A stretch of 32,895 nt of DNA from JBKBXU01 sp046313675 (lineage in GTDB: Bacteria; Bacteroidota; Bacteroidia; Cytophagales; Cytophagaceae), in contig JBKBXU010000005.1 in the NCBI GenBank assembly GCA_046313675.1, positions 1 through 32,895 of the forward strand. Reading direction: 5' to 3'. Under the pieces are notes generated by a model that had not been told where the DNA came from, did no database searches, and saw only the letters and a list, made by a program, of their open reading frames with translations. Position 1 is the stretch's first letter; each line of letters opens with the position of its first letter. The translations under genes and the position numbers were made by a program. Positions 24,549 to 32,895 of this stretch are shown one piece after another.

Positions 24549-26273
24549 TTACTTTTTCAGTAAATCCAACTCCCCTTTCACAAAGCCTATTAATTCCCTG
24601 ATGTATTCCCCGGAAAAATCAAAGCGAACACCTGCTGTTGCATAGATTTCATTGATAGGTCTGGTATACCCTAGTTTTAGGGCATTTATATATTTTTGAA
24701 ATCCACCTTTCGGATCCTCTTTATAGTTTTTCCAAACCCCGATGGCTGCCAACTGCGCAATGGCATACTCAATATAATAAAACGGCACTTCATAAATATG
24801 TAATTGCTTGTGCCAAATGTAATTTTTAAACTGTTCAAGCCCACTCCAATCGACAATCTGATTACTAAATGTAGAGAAAATGGAATTCCATGCCTGCTCC
24901 CGCTCCTCTTGTGAATGTTGTGGATTTTCATAAATCCAGTGTTGAAACTTATCCACTGTAGCCACCCAAGGCAAAGTGCCGATAATACTTTCCAGATGCT
25001 CTCTTTTAGCTCTTATAAGATCTTCCTCATTATCAAAAAACACGTCCCAGTGCTCCATGCTAATCAATTCCATAGCCATGGACGCAAGTTCAGCAACCTC
25101 AGAAGGTGGATGCTTAAAAATAGTTAATTCCAAATCGCGGTTCAGAAATGAATGAAGCGCATGCCCTCCCTCATGTACCATGGTCACCAGGTCCTGCAAA
25201 TTGGAAGTGGCATTCATGAAGATAAATGGCACACCCGTTTCATCCAATGGATAGTTATAGCCTCCGGGAGCCTTTCCTTTTCGGGAAACCAGGTCCAGGT
25301 GACCTATTTCCTTCATGGTAGCAAGGCAATCACCCAGGTAGGTATCAATTTTATAAAAACATGTCAGCGTTTTATCAAGAAGGTCATCGCCGGATGTAAA
25401 CGGTTTCAACGCTTTTTTCCCATGATAATTTACATTCAGGTCCCAGGGACGAAGTACATCAATACTTAGGGCTTCTTTCCTCTGTAAAGCCAATTCGTTT
25501 AAGACCGGTACAACCTCCGAGCTTACCGCTTCATGAAATTTAAAACAGTCCTCCGGGGTGTACGCAAAGCGGCCTAGTGAGACATGCATATAGTCCCTGA
25601 AGTTTGAAAAACCTGCATTTTTAGCAACTTGATCCCGTAAAGACAAAAGTTTGTCAAAAAGATCGTTAAGAGCATCTTTATCCTTGAGTCTTCGTTCTGC
25701 AATTTTGAAATAAGCCTCTTTTCTCAAATCCCGATCCAGCGACTGAAGGTAATCTGCTGCTTGTTGCAACGTAAGCTCTTTCCCTTCCATTTCTACGGTC
25801 ATATCTCCGGAAATACTTCCAAACTTCTGCTCTTCTGTTTGGATTTCAGTATTCAGGGGGATGTTTTCCTCCCTAAAAATGCGGGCTTCTTTTTCAATAA
25901 TCTTTCTGACCAGAACATATTCTTTTTCCTTAAATTCATCAAGAAAAGGTAATTCAAGGGCTTTTTTATCCAGCAGGTTTGAATAAGGCGCTACTTTGGG
26001 CTGTATTTTAGAAACAAAGTAGTTGAAACTATCTACCAGCTCCTGGTTTGCCGTATCGCATGTCATTCTGATATAACGCCAACCCATTTCCTCCGACAAT
26101 ACCGCCTCCAATTCACTGCGATCCTGAAACCAGGAGCGGAGATCGGATTTGCTTGTAATTTCCCGATCGGCCAGAGCTTTAAAACAGGATTCAATATTGT
26201 CCCATGAATCGACTCTAAATTCTGCCTGCAAAAACCTTCGTTCTTTCTTTTTTAAGTCTATTTTATGTGACAT
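24549..26273 (-). CDS. M3 family oligoendopeptidase (PepF-like)
   Basis: A 574-residue cytosolic zinc metallopeptidase that degrades short peptides. The active-site motif HEGGH is at 367-371 (two zinc-ligand histidines and the catalytic Glu368), with the third ligand Glu395 in SEVAELASM about 28 residues later. The region ahead (GGYNYPLDETGVPFIFMN) forms the substrate channel wall of the M3 fold. Length and helical content are typical for PepF/oligoendopeptidase F. The start lies 5 bp after the stop of the iron-sulfur reductase gene, so the two form an operon. No signal peptide is present. Confidence 0.92.
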   Translation of the reverse strand: MSHKIDLKKKERRFLQAEFRVDSWDNIESCFKALADREITSKSDLRSWFQDRSELEAVLSEEMGWRYIRMTCDTANQELVDSFNYFVSKIQPKVAPYSNLLDKKALELPFLDEFKEKEYVLVRKIIEKEARIFREENIPLNTEIQTEEQKFGSISGDMTVEMEGKELTLQQAADYLQSLDRDLRKEAYFKIAERRLKDKDALNDLFDKLLSLRDQVAKNAGFSNFRDYMHVSLGRFAYTPEDCFKFHEAVSSEVVPVLNELALQRKEALSIDVLRPWDLNVNYHGKKALKPFTSGDDLLDKTLTCFYKIDTYLGDCLATMKEIGHLDLVSRKGKAPGGYNYPLDETGVPFIFMNATSNLQDLVTMVHEGGHALHSFLNRDLELTIFKHPPSEVAELASMAMELISMEHWDVFFDNEEDLIRAKREHLESIIGTLPWVATVDKFQHWIYENPQHSQEEREQAWNSIFSTFSNQIVDWSGLEQFKNYIWHKQLHIYEVPFYYIEYAIAQLAAIGVWKNYKEDPKGGFQKYINALKLGYTRPINEIYATAGVRFDFSGEYIRELIGFVKGELDLLKK

Positions 26274-26278
26274 TATAT

Positions 26279-27340
26279 TTAGTCTATTTCTATTACTACA
26301 TTTGAGGTAACCGGGTGTCCCACACAGGTTAGCACATAACCACTTTCTATTTCCTTATCAGACAAGGCATCTGATTCATCAAGATGAACCTTTCCGCTTA
26401 CGCATTTGCCCATACAAGCAGTACATAGGCCACTCTGACAACTGAAAGGAAGGTCAATTTTTTCTTTTAAAGCAGCTTCAAGAATGGTCTTGTCGGGGCT
26501 TACTGTAAACTTATATTCTGTGCCTTGGTAAATAACGGTTACTTGCTGTGGCCCTCCCTGTTCTTCCTGAACCACCTCTCCTGCCGGTTGGGCAGTTCCT
26601 GTGGTAACAAAACTTTCCTTGTGAACCTTACTTTCAGGAACCTGTAGTAATTGCAAAGCTTCTTTCGCTTCGGTCATCATACCTTCTGGTCCACATAAGA
26701 AGTAATCGGCCTTTTTAAAATCAAGACCAGAGAACCACTCCAAGAGCTTAATAAACTCAGAACGGTTTAAGCGCCCTGACGGCCGGTAAGAAGGATCCAA
26801 AGGCTGGCTCAGGACATGAATAATTTTAAGCCTTCCTTCATGAATCCGCTCCATTTCCTCCAGTTTGTCTTTAAAAATAATGCTGTTTTCATTTCTGTTA
26901 CCATAAATAAGGTAAACATTGGAAAGCGGCTCTCTGTGAAGCACTGATTTAAGTATGGACATCAACGGCGTTATACCACTTCCTGCACCAAGCAAAACTA
27001 TATCTCTTTTGTTATGATCATGTAAATCCAGGCTAAACGTTCCCATGGGCTGCATGATCTCTACAGTATCACCTTTGTTTAATTTTTTCGGAAGGAAGTT
27101 GGATACTTTACCTCCGGGAATACGCTTTACCGTAAAAGCAAGATCTTCATCGATGGTTTCTGCTGAGCACAGGGAATATGACCTTCTTACCTTCTCTCCG
27201 TTTATGTCTACAATTAACGTCAAAAACTGTCCCGGTTTATAGCTTATTTTTTCGGATGGTTGCTCAAGAACTATGGTAACAGCATCTTCCGTTTCTTTTA
27301 TTATTTCTTTTACTTTTAAATTGTAATACAAACTGCTCAT
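26279..27340 (-). CDS. PaaE-like flavin/2Fe-2S NADPH reductase
   Basis: A 353-residue cytosolic electron-transfer protein. The FAD-binding motif is RRSYSLCS (52-59). The NAD(P) site is LLGAGSGITPLMSIL (116-130), and YFLCGPEGM follows. A C-terminal plant-type ferredoxin domain carries Cys301, Cys306, Cys309 and Cys339 (CX4CX2CX29C). This order, reductase first and 2Fe-2S last, is that of PaaE/HCP-reductase type enzymes. No other phenylacetate genes are in view, so the partner oxygenase or other acceptor is unknown. It is the first gene of a pair with the M3 peptidase. Confidence 0.9.
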   Translation of the reverse strand: MSSLYYNLKVKEIIKETEDAVTIVLEQPSEKISYKPGQFLTLIVDINGEKVRRSYSLCSAETIDEDLAFTVKRIPGGKVSNFLPKKLNKGDTVEIMQPMGTFSLDLHDHNKRDIVLLGAGSGITPLMSILKSVLHREPLSNVYLIYGNRNENSIIFKDKLEEMERIHEGRLKIIHVLSQPLDPSYRPSGRLNRSEFIKLLEWFSGLDFKKADYFLCGPEGMMTEAKEALQLLQVPESKVHKESFVTTGTAQPAGEVVQEEQGGPQQVTVIYQGTEYKFTVSPDKTILEAALKEKIDLPFSCQSGLCTACMGKCVSGKVHLDESDALSDKEIESGYVLTCVGHPVTSNVVIEID

Positions 27341-27575
27341 GAATTATAAATAGAATATTTTATACAAATAAAATTGATTATTTATTAAAACCAGTAAAAA
27401 TTGATTTGGTTTTTCTGCTTGAACCTGATATTTTTTAATTATTATTAAACTCTGGAATATGCAGTTGAATTTTCTATCATATAGCAAAACAAATGAAATC
27501 AATCACTGTTCTTTTGCTACTCCGCCGAAACCTATTGCATGATCCACAGGTTAAAACAAAAAATCACTTTTTGAT

Positions 27576-29012
27576 ATGTTCCGGAAAATCTCTTACGGGC
27601 TTGTTTCTTTTATACTGATCGGTTTATGCATTATCCTGTTTCGAACGGTTACATTTCATTCAAAGCAGATCAAAATTACTAAAGAACCTGTTCAACTACC
27701 CATATCAGAACGGTCTATTTCCAACCTTTCTAAAGCCATACAATTTCCCAGTATTTCTTATGATGATGCCCAAAAAAAGGATTCATCGGCCTTCTTAGGA
27801 TTAATAGATTTTATACATGAAGCCTATCCTCAAATTCGTCTGAACCTTCAGCGAGAGGTAATAAATGACTTAAGTATACTATATACCTGGAAAGGAAAAG
27901 ATACCACGCTTCCACCGGCCATTTTAACCGGGCATTTAGATGTAGTTCCTGTTGAGGATAACTGGAAATATCCTCCCTTTTCAGGATTGGTAAAAAATGA
28001 CACGATTTACGGGCGAGGTGCTATAGATGATAAAGGCAGTATAATTTCGATTCTGGAATCCATAGAAATACTTTTGTCAGAAGGGTATCAACCTCCACGT
28101 ACGTTGATCCTTGCTTTTGGGCATGATGAAGAAATCCGCGGACGCGACGGAGCTAAGGCCATGGCCACATTATTACATAACAGAGGTGTCCGGGCAGAAT
28201 TTGTCCTTGATGAAGGAGGAATGATTGTAGATGGTATTGTACCCGGGCTGGAAAAACCTGTAGCGCTGATAGGGACAGCCGAAAAGGGTTATGTAACCGT
28301 TGAATTGATTTGTACCATTGAAGGAGGGCATAGCTCCATGCCAAAATATGAAACAGCAATTGATGTCCTTGGAAAAGCCGTTGACCGTCTTATGGAAAGG
28401 CAGTTTGAGCCCCATATAAGTTTACCAATGGAAGATTTTATGAACCACATAGGCCCGGAAATGCCTTTTATTTCCAGAATGGCCTTTGCCAACCGGGGGC
28501 TATTTCAGAGCCTTATATTAAATACTTACACAAAATCCCATCAGGGAAATGCCGTTGTACGAACCACTACGGCACCAACTATATTTCAAAGTGGAACAAA
28601 AGAAAACGTCATACCATCCCGAGCCAGGGCAGTGGTAAACTTCAGAACACTACCCGGAGTAAATTCACAGGATGTCATAAATCACATTGAAAATGTAATT
28701 GGAGACCAGCGCATAAAAATCTCTTTTAGTGGTGATGTAGTGGAAGCTTCACCGGTCTCCCCTATCGACAGTCCGGGCTTTGCTCATCTGAGAAATACCA
28801 TTGCACGACAGTTTCCCGATGCAATAATATCTCCCTACCTGGTTACAGGTGGTACGGATGCAAAGGAATATGCCGTATTAACAGAAAACATCTACCGTTT
28901 TCTCCCATTCAGGGAAATGCAAGGCTTTCATGGAAAAGATGAACGATTAAGCATCCGAGGATTTAATGAGGCAATTCAATTCTATTATACATTCATAAAA
29001 CACCTGCCGTAA
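27576..29012 (+). CDS. Membrane-anchored M20 metallohydrolase, PM20D1/CPS1-like
   Basis: A 478-residue zinc hydrolase with an N-terminal transmembrane anchor (about residues 8-26). The metal-binding motifs are GHLDVVP (His120, with Asp122), YGRGAIDD (Asp151 as bridging ligand), GHDEE (Glu185/Glu186), DEGG (Asp212), and GHSS near His252. The C-terminal FHGKDE supplies the last ligand. Segment order and phrasing are unusually close to vertebrate PM20D1 (SGHSS, AIIRTTTA, NVIP) and yeast CPS1, which hydrolyse or form N-acyl amino acids and peptides. Its active site should lie outside the cytoplasm if the anchor is oriented N-in. It is transcribed alone. The substrate is not known from sequence. 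Confidence 0.88.
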   Translation: MFRKISYGLVSFILIGLCIILFRTVTFHSKQIKITKEPVQLPISERSISNLSKAIQFPSISYDDAQKKDSSAFLGLIDFIHEAYPQIRLNLQREVINDLSILYTWKGKDTTLPPAILTGHLDVVPVEDNWKYPPFSGLVKNDTIYGRGAIDDKGSIISILESIEILLSEGYQPPRTLILAFGHDEEIRGRDGAKAMATLLHNRGVRAEFVLDEGGMIVDGIVPGLEKPVALIGTAEKGYVTVELICTIEGGHSSMPKYETAIDVLGKAVDRLMERQFEPHISLPMEDFMNHIGPEMPFISRMAFANRGLFQSLILNTYTKSHQGNAVVRTTTAPTIFQSGTKENVIPSRARAVVNFRTLPGVNSQDVINHIENVIGDQRIKISFSGDVVEASPVSPIDSPGFAHLRNTIARQFPDAIISPYLVTGGTDAKEYAVLTENIYRFLPFREMQGFHGKDERLSIRGFNEAIQFYYTFIKHLP

Positions 29013-29136
29013 ACGGTAGTAAATACAGGTTAAATAAAAACCACTTACAGCCAGCTAAACACATCCGTTCAAAACCTCAAAATCTAAATCATTAAACAAC
29101 GTGAGTTTTATCATTTTAATCATTTAAGTAAGGAGA

Positions 29137-29144
29137 TACTTTTG
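29137..29144 (+). promoter_or_regulatory. Possible -7 box for hemN
   Basis: TACTTTTG followed by C matches TAnnTTTG exactly and lies 5 bp before the first hemN ATG (29150). The second in-frame ATG at 29162 would leave a short leader of about 12 bases and may therefore be the true start. A -33 TTG is not obvious. Confidence 0.4.
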
Positions 29145-29149
29145 CTTAT

Positions 29150-30529
29150 ATGAATACAACTATGGATAATAAAATCTGTAACTCTTCAAATCTTATACAA
29201 AAATACAATACGCCAACACCACGATATACCAGCTATCCGACGGTACCATATTGGGAAAAGGAAAGCATAAATGAAGAAAAATGGCTTGAGCATGTAGCCG
29301 AAGTTTTTGACAAATCAGATAATATAAGCTTATACATTCACCTTCCGTTTTGTGAGCAACTATGCACTTATTGCGGATGCAATAAAAGAATAACGGTAAA
29401 TCACCAGGTTGAACAACCTTATATAGACTCTGTATTAAAAGAATGGAAAATCTACCTTAAGCATTTTTCAAAAAAACCTGTAATTACAGAGTTACATTTA
29501 GGAGGAGGAACGCCAACATTCTTTAGTCCTGAAAATCTTGAACGACTGTTGACTGAAATCTACAAGGATGCGATTGTTCCTGAAAATGCCGAGTACAGTG
29601 TTGAAGTTCACCCTAATTACACAAAAAAAGAACACCTGACTACCTTACATGCCCTAGGTTTCAGGAGACTTAGTGTTGGCATTCAGGACTTCGACATCAA
29701 AGTACAATTTGCCATAAACCGGATTCAGAGTTTTGAGCAAACCAAAAGGGTTTTTGACGATGCCAGAGAAGTTGGGTTTACCTCTATTAACGGCGATATA
29801 ATATATGGCCTGCCATTCCAATCGTTGGAAAGCATTAAGCATACCGTCGAGGCCATCAACAAATTGCGGCCTGAGCGAATCGCCTTCTACAGCTATGCGC
29901 ATGTTCCATGGAAAAGTAAAGCCCAAAGACGATACAGCGAAGAGAATTTACCTTCTGATAATGAAAAAAGAGAGTTGTACGAATTTGGAAGGAACTTATT
30001 GACTACTTCAGGCTATGCAGAGCTTGGAATGGATCACTTTGCCTTACCGCAGGACGAACTGCATAAGGCTAAGAATGAAAAACGCATGCACCGTAACTTT
30101 ATGGGTTACACCACCCAAAACACCAATCTGTTGATCGGATTGGGCGCTTCTTCCATAGGTGACACCTGGGATGCTTTTATGCAGAACACGAAAGAAGTAG
30201 AAGAATATGAAAAAGTGGTAAATGAAGGAAGGCTGCCTGTTTATACCGGACACATACTTACCGAGGAAGACCTATATATACGCAGGCACATACTTAACCT
30301 GATGTGTAATTTCCAGACTTCATGGGACATCGAATACGTGCACCCATCATTTGCCGAAGGCCTGAAAAAGGTAAGAGAATTTGAAAAAGACGGACTTGTA
30401 ATAATCACACCACAAAAATTAGAAGTAACGGAAGAAGGTAAACCATTCATTAGAAACATATGCATGTGTTTTGATGCCAGATTGTGGCGCAAAGTTCCCG
30501 ACACCCCTGTTTTTAGTAAATCCATATAA
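29150..30529 (+). CDS. hemN: Oxygen-independent coproporphyrinogen III oxidase
   Basis: A 459-residue cytosolic radical-SAM enzyme of haem synthesis, converting coproporphyrinogen III to protoporphyrinogen IX without oxygen. The iron-sulfur cluster cysteines are in HLPFCEQLCTYCGC (Cys68, Cys72, Cys75 with Cys77), the exact CxxxCxxCxC of HemN proper, not of the HemW group. LHLGGGTPTFF, the EVHPNYT segment and GVQDFD-like (GIQDFD) motifs follow, then the C-terminal HemN domain with MGYTTQ. The start is either the ATG at 29150 or that at 29162; a -7-like box at 29137 favours the latter. Length is normal for HemN (about 455). No regulatory operator was recognised. Confidence 0.95.
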   Translation: MNTTMDNKICNSSNLIQKYNTPTPRYTSYPTVPYWEKESINEEKWLEHVAEVFDKSDNISLYIHLPFCEQLCTYCGCNKRITVNHQVEQPYIDSVLKEWKIYLKHFSKKPVITELHLGGGTPTFFSPENLERLLTEIYKDAIVPENAEYSVEVHPNYTKKEHLTTLHALGFRRLSVGIQDFDIKVQFAINRIQSFEQTKRVFDDAREVGFTSINGDIIYGLPFQSLESIKHTVEAINKLRPERIAFYSYAHVPWKSKAQRRYSEENLPSDNEKRELYEFGRNLLTTSGYAELGMDHFALPQDELHKAKNEKRMHRNFMGYTTQNTNLLIGLGASSIGDTWDAFMQNTKEVEEYEKVVNEGRLPVYTGHILTEEDLYIRRHILNLMCNFQTSWDIEYVHPSFAEGLKKVREFEKDGLVIITPQKLEVTEEGKPFIRNICMCFDARLWRKVPDTPVFSKSI

Positions 30530-30575
30530 TTTTAACACAAAACTTTTTCCTATAGCAAACACAAGGGACTCCTAA

Positions 30576-30809
30576 ACCAAGGAAAACTCAAGCTTGATAA
30601 TTAAAAGAATTTTCTCCCAAAAGGAAAGAATGTTTTTTGACCTGTTCAGGTATGAAAACAGGAAATCTGTAGTAAGAAACCCTATAAGGGAAACAGTGTT
30701 TGAGATAAAGGATATAGAGATTCCGGCTGCTTGGTCTTTGGTTGCCATAGACATCCTGGCTCATAAATACTTACGTAAAAAATCGTTCCTCAAAGCGATG
30801 GTTCAATAG
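30576..30809 (+). pseudogene. N-terminal remnant of class II ribonucleotide reductase
   Basis: About 75 codons in one frame read KRIFSQKERMFFDLFRYENR then SVVRNPIRETVFEIKDIEIP and AWSLVAIDILAHKYLRKK. This is the opening of Bacteroidota B12-dependent ribonucleotide reductase (expected FDxFxY, RNPxGExVFE, AWSQxATDILAQKYFRK). An in-frame stop precedes it at 30573-30575, the only possible starts are non-ATG, and the frame ends at 30807-30809 with no catalytic domain following. Family proteins are about 800 residues or more, so this is a truncated relic. I place the identity by eye only. Confidence 0.6.
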
Positions 30810-30868
30810 TAGTAATAGATGTCCATGAGTTACGTTCAGCCAGCAACAACGTAGAGTTACGCAAATAA

Positions 30869-31103
30869 AATTGCGTAAAATTACTTAGTAAAAGATTAGG
30901 AACTAAGGTAGATGTTATTTTAACTTACAAGTTATTAAACAATGTAGGAGTAGAAGCGGGATATGGTATATTTTTAGGTACCGAATCCCTTGGAAAGAAT
31001 AAAACCACCTGCAGTAGCACAAGACAGAATAGGTCACTGGGCCTACCTGATGTTAACAGCAAAAACTAAGCTTATAAACTCGGGGAACCCAAATTTATTT
31101 TGA
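30869..31103 (+). pseudogene. Frameshifted C-terminal remnant of an outer-membrane porin
   Basis: The first 40 codons read LGTKVDVILTYKLLNNVGVE then AGYGIFLGTES. A single extra C in the CCC run at 30987-30989 shifts the frame, after which 37 codons continue as LERIKPPAVAQD then GHWAYLMLTAKTKL and a stop at 31101. Joined across the shift, they match the C-terminal strands of alginate-export-like barrels (TEVDLxxxYK, AGYSxxxGTES, NWAYLML). The rest of the barrel is missing. A hairpin 14 bp after the stop looks like the old gene's terminator. Confidence 0.55.
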
Positions 31104-31116
31104 ATAAAATTTGTTC

Positions 31117-31147
31117 AAGGCTGACAAGGCAGTATCCTGTCGGCCTT
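31117..31147 (+). terminator. Hairpin after the porin remnant
   Basis: The arms AAGGCTGACAAGG and CCTGTCGGCCTT around CAGTAT form a stem of about 12 pairs with one G.T pair and one bulge. It lacks a strong T-run, so termination is uncertain. It lies 20 bp before the TauE start and could also act in that gene's leader. Confidence 0.5.
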
Positions 31148-31167
31148 ACCCTGTTTAAAAACAAAAC

Positions 31168-31896
31168 ATGGAAAATTTAGCATATATACTCCCTCTTCTT
31201 TTTATAGTAGCATACCTTTATGCCTCTGTTGGGCATGGAGGTGCAAGTGGTTATTTGGCTGTGATGGGAATATGTGCCATTTCGCCTGTTTTCATGAAAT
31301 CATCTGCACTGATCTTAAATATTTTCGTAGCAGGTATCACCTCCTACAGTTTCATTAAAAACGGCCATTTTAAATGGAAGTTATTTTATCCGTTTGCCCT
31401 TATGTCCATACCTGCTGCATTTATAGGTGCATCTTACACCCTAAACGATTTGTGGTATAAAAAGCTGTTGGCACTTTGCCTGATAATAGCAGCTTTACGT
31501 ATTATTTTCACACCTAAAGATCATACAGAAGAAATAAAGCAAATCCCTCTCCCGGCTGCTTTGTGTGCAGGAGCGGCTATAGGTTTGCTTTCCGGAATGT
31601 TGGGTATAGGTGGTGGAATATTGCTAAGCCCGTTGATTTTGTTCTTAAAATGGGGAAGATTTAAAGAAGCAGCAGCAACTTCGGCAGTCTTTATTTGGAT
31701 AAATTCCATAGCCGGAATCGCCGGAGTATGGAAGACTGGCATTCAGCTCCCGGAGAACTTTTATATCTGGATAGCAGTAGCTTTGGCCGGCGGACTTGCA
31801 GGATCTTACTGGGGAAGTTTTGTCGCCAACTACAGCAGGCTTAAGTTTGTTCTTTCAAGCATTCTTATATTTGCAACAATTAAATTATTGCTATGA
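31168..31896 (+). CDS. TauE/SafE family anion exporter
   Basis: A 242-residue inner-membrane protein with about seven to eight hydrophobic segments spread over its whole length and two related halves. The N-terminal half opens with YLYASVGHGGASGYLAV (17-33) and the second with AAIGLLSGMLGIGGGILLSP, the paired glycine-rich loops that define the TauE/SafE (UPF0721) family. Members carry sulfite, sulfoacetate or other organosulfur or oxo-anions. The gene's stop overlaps the moeA start by 4 bp as ATGA. Coupling to molybdenum-cofactor synthesis suggests export or handling of an oxoanion, but the substrate is only an inference. Confidence 0.9.
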   Translation: MENLAYILPLLFIVAYLYASVGHGGASGYLAVMGICAISPVFMKSSALILNIFVAGITSYSFIKNGHFKWKLFYPFALMSIPAAFIGASYTLNDLWYKKLLALCLIIAALRIIFTPKDHTEEIKQIPLPAALCAGAAIGLLSGMLGIGGGILLSPLILFLKWGRFKEAAATSAVFIWINSIAGIAGVWKTGIQLPENFYIWIAVALAGGLAGSYWGSFVANYSRLKFVLSSILIFATIKLLL

Positions 31897-32895
31897 TTTC
31901 AGTTGAACAAGCCAAAGAGTTAATCTTAAACAACTGCCAGGCTTCAGGAAAAAGCATCAAGATCAATTGCCACAAAGCTGTTGGAAGGATACTTGCCACC
32001 GATATATCCGCTCCCATAGACCTTCCTCCGTTCCGTCAATCTGCTGTAGATGGTTACGGAATAAAACTAAGCGACTCCATTAAAGAAAATTGGAAGCTCA
32101 TTGATGAAGTACGTGCAGGAGAATATAAAGAGCATCCGGTAGGAAAAAATGAAGCCGTTCGAATTTTCACCGGCGCCAGAGTTCCTGATGAGGTAGATTG
32201 TGTGATCATGCAGGAGTTTATTGATATTAAAGACAACCATTTATCAACAAGCAATAAGGAACTCCTGAAGCATAATGCTAATATACGGTTAAAAGGAGAG
32301 CAAATTCAGAAAGGAAGCATCGCGCTAAGAAAGGGTACGATCCTCTCCCCTGCAGCCATAGGCTTTTTAAATGCTTTGGGCATAGCAGAAGTGGAAGTCG
32401 TTGCACAGCCTGTGGTAGGAATACTTGTTACAGGGAGCGAATTGCAATCACCGGGTGAACCTTTAGGAAAAGCGCAAATTTATGAATCAAATGCAATAAT
32501 GCTTAAAGCAGTTCTGCAGGACACCCTAGCCATCGAAAAAATAAATATTTTCAGGGTAAAGGACGATTTTGCGTTAACCAAGGAGTTAATTCAAAAAACA
32601 GTTCTTGACTCAGACCTCGTCATCATTACAGGGGGCGTTTCTGTCGGAAAATATGATTATGTCAGGCAGGCACTGGAGGACTTAGGGGCTGAAGACATCT
32701 TTTTTAAAATTGCCCAAAAACCCGGAAAACCTTTGTACTTCGGCAAGCTTAATGGAATAGCCATTTTTGGTTTGCCCGGAAACCCTGCAGCCAGCCTTAC
32801 CTGCTATTATGAATACGTTTACCCCTGGCTAATAAAATCCCTGAATTATACCCGACATCATCTACATAAAAAAAACTTAAATCTAAGCAACTCCT
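31893..32895 (+). CDS. moeA: Molybdopterin molybdotransferase, 3' end outside window
   Basis: The 334 codons seen cover most of a MoeA protein, which inserts molybdate into adenylylated molybdopterin. Recognisable motifs are DLPPFRQSAVDGYGI (43-57, with Asp53), IFTGARVP, the VTGSEL loop (179-184), AQIYESN (194-200), ITGGVSVGKYDY (245-256) and FGLPGNPAASL (292-302). The frame stays open to the last base of the window, so the C-terminal domain is truncated only by the edge. Its ATG overlaps the TauE/SafE stop (ATGA). Other cofactor genes may follow beyond the edge. Confidence 0.95.
   Translation, partial: MISVEQAKELILNNCQASGKSIKINCHKAVGRILATDISAPIDLPPFRQSAVDGYGIKLSDSIKENWKLIDEVRAGEYKEHPVGKNEAVRIFTGARVPDEVDCVIMQEFIDIKDNHLSTSNKELLKHNANIRLKGEQIQKGSIALRKGTILSPAAIGFLNALGIAEVEVVAQPVVGILVTGSELQSPGEPLGKAQIYESNAIMLKAVLQDTLAIEKINIFRVKDDFALTKELIQKTVLDSDLVIITGGVSVGKYDYVRQALEDLGAEDIFFKIAQKPGKPLYFGKLNGIAIFGLPGNPAASLTCYYEYVYPWLIKSLNYTRHHLHKKNLNLSNS

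Noticed and set aside
27341..27575. Small open frame starting near 27494 (MKSITVLLLLRR...) before the M20 gene
   Set aside because: It overlaps the strongly supported M20 start in another frame, lacks any family signal, and ends within the real gene.
29130..29136. AGGAGA as a ribosome binding site for hemN
   Set aside because: It lies about 13 bases from the ATG at 29150 and overlaps the -7-like box, and these bacteria rarely use Shine-Dalgarno sites.
1..32895. tRNA, rRNA, CRISPR array, complete insertion sequence, prophage or attachment sites
   Set aside because: No cloverleaf with a conserved T-loop, no spaced direct repeats and no transposase or integrase frame was seen in a reading by eye. 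A tRNA scan and a repeat search would be needed for certainty.

Overview
The window is chromosomal DNA from a member of the Bacteroidota, most likely Cytophagales-like. The evidence is an AT-rich sequence with few Shine-Dalgarno sites, TAnnTTTG-type promoter boxes, a PorU-type C25 sortase next to a PorV-type barrel, a very large secreted protein with a type IX (T9SS) type A C-terminal domain, and a small protein with a PID-CTERM-like tail. The genus cannot be fixed from the sequence alone.

Layout. (1) 1-5586, minus strand: part of a surface-glycan locus. It reads from a YfhO-type membrane protein through a zinc-ribbon methyltransferase and an unusual kinase-like/methyltransferase fusion to a truncated PseB-type UDP-GlcNAc 4,6-dehydratase. 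(2) 6040-8048, plus strand: two overlapping glycosyltransferase genes, GT4 then GT2, probably the same glycan pathway read divergently. (3) 8192-10736: housekeeping genes. These are pfkA (with an Asp-to-Asn change in the catalytic loop) and the convergent miaA, coupled to a cysteine-free thioredoxin-fold protein. (4) 10878-15366: two exported proteins, a 1313-residue repeat protein with a T9SS sorting domain and a short Gly-rich PID-CTERM-like protein. A ~167-bp palindromic element follows, then a DEAD-box RNA helicase. (5) 16916-23011, minus strand: a PorU2-like sortase and PorV2-like barrel operon. Diverging from it are two overlapping paralogous lipoprotein genes (23293-24491). (6) 24549-30529: an M3 oligopeptidase with a PaaE-like flavo-iron-sulfur reductase, a membrane-anchored M20 hydrolase of the PM20D1/CPS1 type, and hemN. 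(7) 30530-31167: no intact gene, but remnants of two, the N-terminus of a class II ribonucleotide reductase and the C-terminus of an outer-membrane barrel. (8) 31168-32895: a TauE/SafE exporter overlapping a truncated moeA.

The shared theme of the accessory parts is the cell surface. Glycan assembly genes sit on the left. In the centre, T9SS cargo, a sortase with its barrel partner, and adjacent lipoproteins suggest a locally assembled protein-display module. No tRNA, rRNA, CRISPR array, complete insertion sequence or phage gene was seen.
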